Below, one piece after another: positions 38,458-48,996 of a stretch of DNA of 64,000 bases. The stretch is from the NCBI GenBank assembly GCA_033239125.1, contig BSWB01000001.1:162649481-162713480 (forward strand), in the 5' to 3' direction. Position 1 is the stretch's first letter. Every line of letters starts with the position of its first letter. Below the pieces are notes generated by a model, which saw only the letters and a program-made list of their open reading frames with translations, ran no database searches and was not told the origin of the DNA. Origin of the DNA: Fagopyrum homotropicum. Its lineage: Eukaryota > Streptophyta > Magnoliopsida > Caryophyllales > Polygonaceae. The position numbers and the translations under genes were made by a program.

Positions 38458-38784
38458 AAGCATGTCCACGGGTCGGACCCGTCGGGTCGAGGGTCCGGGA
38501 AGGGTGACCCGGACCCGTGCAAAAGGCCAACCCGCCGGGTCACGGGTCAGACCCGGCGGGTTGGCCCTTTTATTTTAAAAATCGTTTTAAAAAAAAAAAT
38601 TTAAAAAAAAGATTACCCGGCGGGTCGACCCGCCAACGGCTATTTTAGGCATTGAGTTTTTTTTTTAATTCAAAATTAATGACCCGCCGGGTCACGGGTA
38701 AGGATCACCTCGACCCTTACCCGTAACCCGCTGGGTCACTGACCCGCCGGGTCACAGGTAACCCGTGACCCGTGGACATGCTTA
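38458..38784. mobile_element. GC-rich MITE inserted in the TRIM-like element
   Basis: The inverted ends are AAGCATGTCCACGGGTC and GACCCGTGGACATGCTT (17 bp, perfect). The interior repeats GACCCGCCGGGTC-type palindromes, including ACCCGCCGGGTCACGGGT more than once, around an A/T-rich centre. It is strikingly GC-rich compared with its AT-rich surroundings. It interrupts the start of the 42-bp repeat array. The family is unknown (possibly hAT-like); I could not confirm a target duplication. Confidence 0.7.
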
Positions 38785-39226
38785 GCGTCTTAGACCCAAA
38801 ACCTACCCTAGGACACTAATTATTTTGCGTCCTATAACCCAAAACTTACCTAAGACGCTAATCAACCTATGTTCTAGGACCCAAAACTTACCATAAGACG
38901 CTAATCAACTTGCGTCTTAGGGCCCAAAATCTACGTTAGGACGCTAATCCACATGCATCATAGACCCAAAACTTATCCTAGTACGATAATCAATCTGCGC
39001 TCTAGGGCCCAAAGATTACCTAGGACGCTAATCGACACGCGTCCTAGGTCCCAAAACTTACCTAGGACGCTAATCCACCTGCGTACTAGGGCCCAAAACT
39101 TACCTAGGACGCTAATCAACTTGCGTCCCAGAGCCCGAAACTTACCCTATGACGTTAATCAACTTACGCCCTAGAGCCCGAAACTTACCTTTGAACGCTA
39201 ATCAACCTGCGTTTTAGGGTCCAACC
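38785..39226 (+). repeat. 42/43-bp minisatellite array inside the TRIM-like element
   Basis: Eleven successive units start at 38785, 38827, 38869, 38912, 38955, 38997, 39039, 39081, 39123, 39166 and 39209 (the last partial). Each reads roughly GCGTCCTAGGGCCCAAAACT then TACCTAGGACGCTAATCAAC and two or three more bases. GCGTCCTAG and CTAGGACGC within a unit are inverted, so each unit can fold. A partial unit (CTATTTACCTAGGTCTTAT) lies just left of the MITE. Confidence 0.9.
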
Positions 39227-39522
39227 TACTAACATCATATCAACGCCAACAAAACAAAGACCGACGAAGGAAGAGAGATGTATCAAGTATTTCTTTAAGT
39301 TTGTGCTGTTCAAGCTTGAAGTTGTTGAACAAAACCTCTAATTTGAGGGGAGTGTTAGAGTAGCCTAGTAGGGTGGGTCATATATTGGGCATATACTTTA
39401 TTTATTAGTTTATCCTTTAATCTTATCCTTTGTTAGTTTATCTTTTTATCTCTTTATATTTCTCTATATAAACAATATTTGATCAAGGAAATAATTAGGC
39501 ATTCGATTCACAAACCTCTACA

Positions 39523-40732
39523 ATTTTTGTAAACTTGATTTATAATTTGTTAGGTCCTTCGAGAATTTTTCAAGTTTGATAAAACACCTTGAACTGAAGA
39601 AAGAACGATACTACGATAGCAATCGATCTTTCAAGAATAGTGTCATTTTGATTTTCTTCTATTTTTTTTGTCTCGACGAGATTAAACTAATTTGTAACCA
39701 AAGGATATCCAATTGGTCTATACTATCTCATGTTTATGTCTAAATTTCCGCATTTCTTTTAAATGAGACGTATATCTTGTAAATGAGACGTATTTTCTTA
39801 TAAATTTATAACTTATTCTTGTAAATGACATTTTTCTTGTAATTTTATATTTCTTGTAATTTTATAATTCTTATAAGAAATATAAAAACTTAATAATTAG
39901 TCACGAATAATTGATCTCTGGTTGGTAGTTCCTCCCTCTCACCTTAATACCAACAGACAATTTGGATCTCACGATTTATCATTTCTTGAAAATTATAAAT
40001 ATACGTTAATTATGATACTTGAAGTTTCTCTTATACTTTAATTTTCTTGTACAAGAATTATTGTAACTAATTTTCTTGTACACGATTATTGTATCGAGAA
40101 AATGAATGTTCAAGATGAAGAGTAATAACGATAAGGAATAGTATACGCTTTAGATCCATAGAGAAATCTTGTAGTTGCTTGTTACGTTAATCCAATTATT
40201 AACCAAACGATTCACCGTTTACAATTAGAGTGTATCATGATTTAAAAGGCAACAATAAATACACAAATTTTGTAATTGTTTATATGAAGGTAATTTAGTC
40301 GTAAAATTTCAAATGATGTCATATTCTAATAAAATTAGTGAGATGCACACATACTAAACAATATTAGTGACATAATACTACATATAAATTCGCCCAGTAA
40401 ATTTTCACATTTAAATTGGAAATCTTCCAAGTATAGTGTAAAAGGTTGGTGAAATACTTCTTATATCGTCAAGTGTTTTCATAATGAAATAATCACTGAA
40501 TTTATGTATTGAGTTTGAGTTTAACGTACACGTACGACGTACGCTCGTATGAACACGTACATTATTACAAAAATGACTTTATAATCCGGTTAGCTGAGGG
40601 TTTATAATCCGGACCTGCACCGGATTAAAGGTTAGGGGTGTATTTGCCCACATGTTTTATAATCCGGGCGTGTTTTTGCCAAGCACCAGTGTATTTGTTT
40701 GGTTCAGTTCGATTCGGTTCAGTTTCGAGGAA
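39523..40732. other. AT-rich intergenic DNA
   Basis: No gene was seen. TTATAATCCGG occurs three times between 40579 and 40670, just before the open frame at 40733. Confidence 0.4.
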
Positions 40733-41081
40733 GATGAATGACCTAAACGACAATGTCAAAGTTCTCACGGATCAGAGCTCACATAACAAGCCCGAGACTT
40801 TTGTAAGGGCGATGACACTTCCCCTCTTCACTTGTCCCAATCATTACAAAAAAAACAAGCACCATGCGCGCCTGCCGATCACCGGAGGGTGGACGCCGGC
40901 TGACATGTTGCTAACGAACGCATATACACCGATATTGTTGATGACGTACTTATTTACAGGAAGTGCGTCATCAAGTCATCTTCTTCAAGGGAATGATAAC
41001 TGGGTAGCTGCTTACTCACCAGTCACCACTAACGCGCACAAAGGATACGTATGCATGCAGTGTACACTTTTAACGTATTAG
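40733..41081 (+). CDS. Unrecognised ORF (115 codons), uncertain gene
   Basis: An open frame starts with ATG at 40733 and would encode MNDLNDNVKVLTDQSSHNKP and onward to CTLLTY. It has mixed composition, unlike the low-complexity ORFs around it, with a cluster PLFTCPNHYKK, then TGGWTPADM and a hydrophobic stretch (TPILLMTYLFTG). The frame is open upstream to about 40638 but without an ATG. I recognise no family and see no splice-linked exon. The composition is less AT-rich than the flanks. It could be a relic of a gene or an element. Confidence 0.25.
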
Positions 41082-41186
41082 TCTATTCGGAGACCATAAT
41101 ACGTGGATTAAGTTGAAAATCAAATAACTTATAATTTTCGGTTTTATTTATAAATATTTATTCCAAATGAAAATTTATTTTTAAAA

Positions 41187-41762
41187 CTAGTTTAGTGCCC
41201 GCACCTTGTGCGGGATTGTCTAAATAAAGATTATATTTTCACTATCATGCATCATATATTTTATATCAATTTATAATAAAAATTATTTTTATTAATTAAT
41301 ATGACTAACATATGAGGATTATTTTTTTTTAAATAATTAAAATTTTATCACAAAAATTATTATTCGAGTATTATATTTATACCTTAATATATTATCACTT
41401 TTACTTATATTTAGATAGAGGAGCAAAATTTGATTTAGTTTTAAATTAAACAAATGTGTCAAATCTTGTTAGAATATTTGTGTTAAATTTTTTCAACAAA
41501 TCGAGTTAAAATATATCAGTTTGCTAGTTTTGATTGGTAGATAGGTAGATTTATTTATTTTTAATTATTTATTTTAATAAAATTGACGTGGCATTGACGT
41601 GGATGATGACTGTTTACAAATTCTAATAAAAATTTTCTTATAAAATAATTAATGGCAAATCTGTAAATACGTTGTGGCAAATCTGTAAATAAATTGAAAA
41701 AAGCTGATGTGGACGGCCTTAGAGGTTGACACGTGGACAAAATGGGTGCTGCTTTAGTAATA
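41187..41762 (-). mobile_element. Non-autonomous Helitron H1
   Basis: The 3' end at 41187 is CTAG preceded by the hairpin CCCGCAC AAG GTGCGGG (minus-strand sense). The 5' end near 41762 reads TATTACTAAAGCAGC, the Helitron start with TC decayed to TA, followed by CCACGTGTCAACC. Termini and hairpin spacing (7 bases plus CTAG) match the neighbouring element. The interior is non-coding and AT-rich. Confidence 0.72.
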
Positions 41763-41764
41763 TA

Positions 41765-42148
41765 CTAGTGTATTACCCGCACTTTGTGCGGGTTCAGTTT
41801 TAATAAATATTTAATACTTAAAAATTTATATGCATATTTTTGTAAAATAAAAATTCGAAAAATGAAATTATACTCAATATTATAAATTTTAATTCTCTTT
41901 TAAGTATTTATTTCTTCTAATTAATTATATTTTTAAATTGATTTGTTAAGATATGCTTGTTGGTAAAAAAATTTTGTAAAAGTTTAAAAACTATTTTTAT
42001 AAAAATATTTATTTAAATATTTTTTAAAAAAGTTATAAATCAAATTTTAATTTATATTAACATTTAAAAATCACTTTTTAAAATAATTTTTTAGGCTTCG
42101 AAAAACCTGGCATTGACACGTGGCAATAGAGGCTTCTGCTTTAATAGA
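41765..42148 (-). mobile_element. Non-autonomous Helitron H2
   Basis: The 5' end at 42148 is TCTATTAAAGCAGAAGCC. The 3' end has the hairpin CCCGCAC AAA GTGCGGG, then TAATACA and CTAG at 41765. It is closely similar throughout to the plus-strand copy at 25338-25708, including the CACGTGTCAA and GTTTTTCGAAGCC-like segments. Length is 384 bp, non-coding. Confidence 0.82.
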
Positions 42149-42150
42149 TA

Positions 42151-43708
42151 CTAGTTTTAATACCCGTGCCCTGCACGGGTTAGACGATAATTCTGTGTCA
42201 AAAAAATGTATGATAATTTACTATGTTGAGAATTGTCTTAATTGTTATGTGATACTTGTTGTAAGATTGTATTTTTCACATTATGAATGTAAGTCAAGCA
42301 ATAATTCAAATACTGCAATAACAATCGGGAAAGAGGATTTGATTACAATATCATTTGAGATACTCGAATGCCGAGTTAGTATGAATCCTAGAAAAAATTC
42401 GGGTTTTATTATATAAGATAGATAAGAAGTCATGTGCACAACATATACTAACAAAAAAAGAAGGGTAAAACAAATCATTAGATTTAAATCTACAATATTA
42501 AATAATAATAATATATTAAAATGTAAATGACATAAGTTTATATAATATAAGTAGCATGTCTAAGTCAAAATTTACAATATCAAATAGTTAAATTTAAATA
42601 GTTAAATTTAAATAACCATTAATAAGACTAATAACATATGTCAAGTTACTAAAATGATAAATTTTACTAAATACTTTTTTTAAAAAAAATTCAAAATAAT
42701 AACAACTATCAATTAAAATCAAAATAATACAAACTTTAAAAATTATAGAAAATGATAGATACTATTTCAAGAGTTTTTTTTTCTAATTTTTAAAATACTT
42801 TTTGTATTATTTTTTTCTAAAAAATAAATTAATATGTAAAGAGTCATAAAATAAGTAAAATATTTTTAATATAAAAAAAATTTTGAAAATTTTTTTCTGA
42901 TTTTTTAAATACTTTTGTGTAAATTACAAAAACTTTTTAAAAAAATATTTGATTTATTTTTAAAAAGCCTATAGTTTTTTTAGAAAAAAAATTGAATTTA
43001 ACGTTTTTGGAAAAAACAAAATTCGATTTTTTTCCATATCTTTTTTAATATGAAATTATGAATTTTTATACAAATTATTTTAAAAATATCTGAAATTTTT
43101 TTAAAAAAAATAATAAAATCGAAAATAAAAAAACACTTATTCTAAAAATACGATCTTTTAATTATAAATTTTTTTTATTCTAAAAAAAATGAAGAATTGT
43201 TAATCGTTTAAAAAAATTATTTTAGAAAAAAAAGTTTATAAGTTTAGAAAAAAATGAAGTTCAATTGAAAATTAAAAATATTAAAAAATATATTAAGATC
43301 TTTTAAATTTTATATAAAAAATTAAGTTTATCAGTCAATTGAAAAATATAAGTAAACAAAAAAAATTAAATTTAAAATAAAGTTTATAAGTTTAAGAAAG
43401 TATAAAGTTCAATTATAAATTAAAAAATATCAATTCACAAAATATTAATATTTTAAAATTAGATTGCAAATCTTAACTATTTCGATTTTTAAGCTACAAA
43501 TAATTAAAAATCAATTAATAATATGAGAGAATAAAAATAAATATTAGTTATTAAAATATTTAAAATAATTTATAAATTAAATATTTAAAATAATTTGGTT
43601 TAACATGGTGGGACCATGAGCAACAAAAAACTGACACGTGTTATTTTAATGACGTGGATTCATCATACTGTGCCACGTGTAAGTTTACGGGCTGCTTTAG
43701 TATATAGA
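42151..43708 (-). mobile_element. Non-autonomous Helitron H3
   Basis: The 5' end near 43708 reads TCTATATACTAAAGCAGCCC followed by a CACGTGGCAC motif. The 3' end has the hairpin CCCGTGC AGG GCACGGG, then TATTAAAA and CTAG at 42151. The 1.56-kb interior is almost pure A/T with no helicase or Rep similarity, so it is non-autonomous. Its 3' end is two bases from the 5' end of H2. Confidence 0.72.
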
Positions 43709-43840
43709 TAGATAAGATATAGATGGTTTAGTTTGTAAACATTTTGAATTGTCTTCCGACTATAAGTAATATGTCGTATTGTTTTCAAATATTTTTCTTA
43801 GATGCATCATGCATGATTGCATGTGTATATCATTTGTACG

Positions 43841-43946
43841 TGGATTATTGTAAATTGTATGGTTAAGCTTGAAAATAGACTTTAACTTAGCTTTGGATTA
43901 TTGTAAATTGTATGGTTAAGCTTCAAAATAGACTTTAACTTAGCTT
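43841..43946. repeat. 53-bp tandem duplication
   Basis: TGGATTATTGTAAATTGTAT and the following 33 bases are repeated immediately at 43894, with one mismatch (GAAAATAG versus CAAAATAG). Confidence 0.9.
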
Positions 43947-44204
43947 CTCTATTGCGAAAACTATATTATAGAATGATAATGAGACTATTGTATATAAGTT
44001 CAGTCAACTATTTCTGTTATAATTTATTGGAATTATATGATGAGTATCAACATAACGCGTATGTTTATTCGAATATTTGACTAATTAGAATTTCATGTGG
44101 TATCACAAATGATAGAACCTCACTTAACTAGTGTGTTGTATTTGGGTCAAATGTAAAAAAAACGCTCAAATATGCGAAAGTTCTCGTGTAATATTTCACG
44201 TATT

Positions 44205-44334
44205 CTTCCTATTGTCAATTGGTTTTAGGATGATACCTCGCCGGGTTTATGTGCTGGGCTTGAGCCTAATGCGCATGTGTGCTCGGATGCACACGACCCC
44301 CGCTCTACCAGTCCGTCTGTATCAGACTTTGACA
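44205..44334 (+). mobile_element. TRIM family 2, truncated LTR (copy A)
   Basis: The segment shares 'CCTATTG.CAATTGGTTTTAG', 'CCTCGCCGGGTTTATGTG', 'GGGCTTGAGCCTAATGCGCA' and the end ACTTTGACA with the other copies. Only the 3' two-thirds of the LTR remain. The expected TGGTATC primer site after the end is altered (GTATGACTTC). Confidence 0.7.
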
Positions 44335-44356
44335 GTATGACTTCAATTCGACGGTG

Positions 44357-44510
44357 ACAAAAGAAGAAGTCGATGATGTAAGGGTCTATTTTTAATAGAC
44401 TCCAAAAATTAATCGATCATAACATATAACTAATTAACTACACTAGCTAAAAGCGTAGAAAAAACTCTCTCAACAACAAAAGAAGAAGTCGATGATGTAA
44501 GGGTCTATTT
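44357..44510. repeat. Perfect 35-bp direct repeats flanking 84 bp
   Basis: A 35-bp sequence beginning ACAAAAGAAGAAGTCGATGA occurs at 44357-44391 and again, identically, at 44476-44510. The 84 bp between are unrelated to it. Perfect identity suggests a recent duplication or replication slippage. Confidence 0.9.
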
Positions 44511-45278
44511 GTTTCACCTACCGCACTTCTTTGACCCTCTTATTATAATCTTCTTTTTCGATGATTCTTGTAATCCGGTGTCTATTTCAGGCTCTTATAG
44601 TTGTTGTTTTTCTTTTTGCCGGTTCAATTTTTTGGTTTTAACTACAATAAGTCCATCAGTTGTTTTATATGGCCTCTTGAACCATCGAGGACTTCTAATA
44701 CCTCAAATCTCTTTCATTTAAAAAAAACCTTAATATATTGAGTCATGAAATATTTAGACCGATATAGACCGTCATGTATCGATCAAATTGGATGCGACAA
44801 ATATTCTCTTCGATCAGATCATTATGCCTTTTTTCTTTGGTCTTTATCATACGATCCTCTAAAACACGACGATCCGTCATTCTGTCACTCAATAACCGCT
44901 CATTACTATGTTTATCTAGTAAATCGAATTCTCTTTTTAATAAAAACTAAATTAAATAGCAAATACACCGTAGTTAAAGATTGAAATACAAGAATTAGGT
45001 AGTAAAAGGTTGAAGTTAGTTGTTGAGTCATTTTTGGATAGTTGGGGCAAAATGATGATTATGAGTAGAATTTGGGAGGATATGAATGATAAGTCATAAT
45101 TACTGCCTAAGACTTTTAATTAATTTCTACCATAACGGAACTCTTTGCTTCCATCACAGTGTTTAAAACTAGTGCTGGCTGGTGCTCTCTTAGTGCTAAT
45201 CGTTACAATACTATTCTTATTTTGTTTAAATTAATTAAAATGCAATAAATTTTCAAATTATATTATTTTAATCATCTA

Positions 45279-45686
45279 TGTGGGAGATTATAAGGTCCAC
45301 ATCGAAAGATAGGGACACTCGGAGCCTATATATAAGGTCGTGAGCTACTTCTCCTATTGCCAATTGGTTTTAGTATGGAACCTCGTCGGGTTTATGTGTT
45401 GGTCTTGGGCATAATGCACACGTGCGCTCGTATGCACACGAACCCCGCACAACCGGTCCGTCTATATCGGACTCTGACATGGTATCCGAGCGGTTAGCCT
45501 CAATTCGGCTCGCGATCCTAACCTGTGGACAAGTGCAACTCGATCTATATCCTATTACCAATTGATTTTAGGAAGGAACCTCGCCGGGTTTATGTGGTGG
45601 GCTTGGGCCTAATGCACATGTGCATTAACTAATTACTCTGATTGCACACGACCCCGCACAACCGGTCCGTCTATATCGAATCTATA
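45279..45686 (+). mobile_element. TRIM family 2, nearly complete copy B
   Basis: LTR1 (45279-45479, 201 bp) starts TGTGGGAGATTATAAGG, has TATATAAGGTC as a TATA box and CCTCGTCGGGTTTATGTG, and ends ACTCTGACA. It is followed at once by TGGTATCCGAGCGGTTAG, a tRNA-Met-type primer site. The interior is only about 70 bp (GATCCTAACCTGTGGACAAG..). A second, 5'-truncated LTR follows from about 45550 (CCTATTACCAATTGATTTTA) to about 45686, with a 16-bp foreign patch near 45627. No protein is encoded. Confidence 0.8.
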
Positions 45687-46718
45687 TTTTATATACGCGT
45701 AATTGATAACAGAATTCCACTTGCCGCCATGGAAGATTAAGGGCAAGTATTTAACTTAAATATAACAAATGCAAAACTAATTACTCTGATTTCGTCAGAA
45801 ATCAAAAAGGTATTGTTTGATCATTTTGGAGTTGACAAATATAATGTTGACAATTTAATAACGATTATATTAGGATAATATTAAATTAATTGTCTCACCT
45901 AGCTACCTTGTTTTTTTAAGAATTTTTTCTCCATCAGAATGATTATTTTTTTTGGTAAACGTCTTAGTTCATAAAATTACTCCCTAATTGTTTATAATGT
46001 AATTTTTCCATTGTGGTTATACTCAACTCGCTTAGAAAACAAACGACTTTGAACCAAGATTTTTACAAACCGAACCCAGATAACTCGTTTCGTATAACAA
46101 CACTATGTCACCAAGATTATGATATTGGTTTCGTTTGGTAGATGAAAAGAGTAAGGGAATTAAGATTATAGGTATTAAAAGGAAAAAATAATTTTCTTAA
46201 TCTTGTTTGGTAAAAGAATAAAGGAGATGAAGTACATTAGATTATGAAGATTAATGAAATTAGATTATGAGAATTGTGTAATCCTGTTGAAATTGGATTA
46301 TAAGAATTATTGATGTTAAAATATAATTTTTCTTCTTCTTTCTTCTTTCATCTAAAAAAGTTTAACACATATTTTTCGTAATTTTACCCACAATCATATT
46401 CATTTTACCAAACACTTATTTCCCTTCTTTTCATACTCCTCTTCATAAACAATTCCATCTCTTTAATTCTTAATCTATATAATTCTCGTCATATTTAGCT
46501 TCATCTACATAATGACTCCATTTGGTACACCTTTAAATTAAGTAAATTAAGATTACGAGAATCAAAACAAAGAAATAATTCTCTTAATCTCGTTTAGTAA
46601 GGGAATTAAGGAGATTAAAGGAGATAGATTATGAAAATTAAGGGCATTAGATTAAGAGAATTTTGTAATCTTATAAAACTTTGATTATAAGGATTATTGA
46701 AGCTAAAATCTCTTCTTC

Positions 46719-47492
46719 TTTTTTTTTTTAAAAAAAAAGATTGACTTGTATTAGAGGAAGAAGGGATTTACAATGGTGAGAAAAAACTAGATCAAAACAG
46801 AAGAAGAGTAGAGATACTATCTTAGATGGATCCCAAGCATTCTAGCCGTTGCAAGAGAATCGGCAGACATGTCCTTCCAATGATGAGCAAGATGGAGCTT
46901 AGTAGCACGGATTGCTTCGTTAGCACAGTCAATGACTCTTGTGAAAGTGTTGTTGTAGACAAGGTTATTTCTGACCTTCCAAGAGTAATAGATGAAAGCT
47001 TAGATCGAAGCAATGCGAGTGCAGTCGATGGGCTTTTTAACGGGGGTGCTATTTGAGCCTAGCCAACCCTAAAGGTTTAGAAGATAAGGAGCAGGGTAAG
47101 GAGTTCTAGTCCATCTTGAGATGATGTCGAGAGTGAGGAAGGTGTAAGAGCAAAAGGACTAGAGGTGCTCATCGTCTTTATGTCCAGAGTTGCAAAGCCT
47201 ACATGTATTTGAGGAGATGATGTTCCACTAGAGCAACTTAGAAAGCGTGGGGAGCTTCCTTAGGTTAGCCATCCAAGCTATACATCTACACTTAGGATTA
47301 TTATAGTTGTTCCAAATGACCTTACAAATAGGTGAAGTTGGGGGAAGAGTTGCTGCTTTGAAAAGGGAATAAGCATTCTTGGAAGAGAAAGAGCCGTCAG
47401 GATTTGATATGGTGTTAATGCGTCTGTCGTCAGGAGGAGGGGAGTGTATTTCATCTCTTAGGTTGATGATGCACTTCCAAGAGTGGTTATTG
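46719..47492 (-). pseudogene. 5'-truncated L1-like LINE fragment (3' end)
   Basis: On the minus strand the segment ends in an A-rich tail (plus-strand T run at 46721-46731). Near 47160-47300 it encodes a zf-RVT motif (CIAWMANL..LPTLSKLLWWN, CRLCNS..KD). It is broken by stops. It belongs to the same LINE group as the piece at 47493-48757 and the short copy at 55495-55770. Confidence 0.75.
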
Positions 47493-48757
47493 TTTTTTTT
47501 TTTGAAAGATTTATATGTATTAAGATCAGAGAAGATGAATGTACATCAGACAACTTGTCTTAGAATACAAGAGATGGAGAGGAGCAAAGTAGAGGGACTA
47601 CGTAGTATCCTTTAGATGAATTTCAAAAATCTTAGCCCAAACAATAGTATTTGGGGATCGATCTTTTCAATGACTAGAGGTAAAGTTCTTGGTAGCGTTT
47701 ATCACATTGTGGGCGCAAGTAGTAGTGTGGGTGTCCTTTTGATTGAAGATGACATCATTGCAGGATTTCCAAATGAATTATATATAGTTGGTGATGGTGG
47801 ATATGGAGATGTGCAGATAAATGTCATTTCTCCTGGGCTTCAGAGATTTGATCCAATTTCAAATGTTGTTTTGGAAAGAATAAGGAGGGGGAAACCTGAG
47901 CCATTTGGAGATGAGGCTCAAGACTGTCTTTGAGTAACTACAATGATGGAGCAAATGGTCTTCATCTTCAGCATGACTATTGCATAGTCTGTAGGTGATG
48001 TCCTGTGTGATGTTCCAGAGGTGAAGTTTGATGAGGGTGGGAAGACGGTTGAGGCTAGCTAGCCAAGCAATGAAACTAGACTTAGGAATATTCAGACCGT
48101 TCAAAATCATGCCAAGTCCATAGTGAGGGGAGATGGTAGGGGTATTCTAGTAGAGAGAGTATGCAACCGAGGTTGAATAGGAACCATTAGGTTTGGAAGT
48201 GTAGTTGATGAAGTTGAGACCGTTTGGAGCATCCAAAATCTCGTCTTTTGTTTTGATGATCTGACTCCATGTGAAACTGAATTTATAGTTGAAACCAAAC
48301 GTCCAGATTGACTGACCTTTCAAGATATTTGCATTAACTCAATCCGTCCAAAGATTATGGAAGTTGTTGCCCGGATCGAGCTCGAAAATTAGTTTAGTGA
48401 GGCATGCTTTATTCCATGATAAAAACTCTTTAAACCCAAGACCACCATCCTTCTTTGAAGTGTAGACGTGACTCCAAGCAACTAGTGCTCGTTGGCTAGA
48501 GGCCTTGCCAGACCATAGAAAGGAGCGGAGAAAGGAACGGATCATATGGAGGATGGAGCTGGGGATAATAAGGACGGCACACTAGTAGTAGTGGATAGCT
48601 GAGAGGATTAATGAGATGATTTGGGTGCGGCCAGCATAGGACAAGTTCCTAGCGCTCCAAGAGATGAGAGTGGCTATTGTTGTAGCTGGCTTGATAGCTC
48701 CAAATAGTATGCCGTTTGAGGATGTTGTGGTTAACCCAGGAGCTCCAAAATCTTACT
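47493..48757 (-). pseudogene. Second L1-like LINE fragment, head-to-tail with the first
   Basis: A separate T run at 47493-47503 marks its own 3' tail. Minus-strand frames show RSFLRSFLWSGKASSQRALV and DGGLGFKEFLSWNKACL (about 48545-48400) and the zf-RVT stretch SFIAWLASLNRLPTLIKLHL with CNSHAEDEDHLLHHCSYS (about 48080-47930). The frames are interrupted. Its far end at about 48757 returns to the MITE sequence. Confidence 0.85.
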
Positions 48758-48996
48758 TTTACCCCTCCTTTTTTTTCATCTCTTTCGTCTATAAAAACAT
48801 TTAACACGTAATTTTTCGTAATTTTACCCATAATCATATTAAATTACCAAACACTCATTTCACTTATTTGCATACCCATCATTTTAAACAATTTCATCTC
48901 CTTAATTCTTCATCTAAATAATTATTTTCATCATCATCTTCATCTACGTAATCTTACATTACAAACGGGTCCATTATTAAATTACCAAACAGACCC

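Larger units (their letters stand above)
38059..39522 (+). mobile_element. TRIM-like miniature LTR retrotransposon
   Basis: The 5' LTR (38059-38240) starts TGGTAGAGT, contains GTGGGTCATAT-like sequence expanded into (AT)n at 38089-38134, then AAACAATATTTGATCAAGGA, and ends ATCTACA. The 3' LTR (39353-39522) starts TGTTAGAGT, has TGGGTCATAT and CTATATAAACAATATTTG, and ends CTCTACA. Directly after the 5' LTR is TGGTATCATAGGTTATGATC, matching the usual tRNA-Met primer site (TGGTATCA..). TTTGAGGGGAG, a polypurine tract, precedes the 3' LTR. The flanks are GTTTT and ATTTT. The 1.1-kb interior codes for nothing; it consists of a short leader, a GC-rich insert and a 42-bp repeat array. Confidence 0.85.
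46127..48996. mobile_element. Composite TIR element/MITE pair split by LINE insertions
   Basis: The left end is GGTTTCGTTTGGTA and the right end TACCAAACAGACCC (inverted). The interior is a direct duplication. Unit 1 (46127 to about 46530) and unit 2 (about 46540 onward) share 'GGGAATTAAG', 'TTGTAATC.TGTTGAAATTGGATTATAAG' like blocks and 'TTTTTCGTAATTTTACCCA', ending in CTACATAATGAC/CTACGTAATCTT. Unit 2 is interrupted between about 46719 and 48757 by LINE sequence. AAAATCT occurs at both edges of the interruption and is the likely target duplication. Confidence 0.6.

Noticed and set aside
38953..39174. Repeated peptide ORF (RPRAQNLPRTLI-type)
   Set aside because: It arises because the minisatellite period is near a multiple of three; the array also contains 43-bp units that break the frame.
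38785..39226. CRISPR-like array
   Set aside because: Units are contiguous 42/43-bp tandem repeats without unique spacers, in plant nuclear DNA inside an LTR element.
45479..45500. Possible tRNA gene (TGGTATCCGAGCGGTTAG)
   Set aside because: Only the tRNA-complementary primer site of a TRIM is present; no cloverleaf continues from it.
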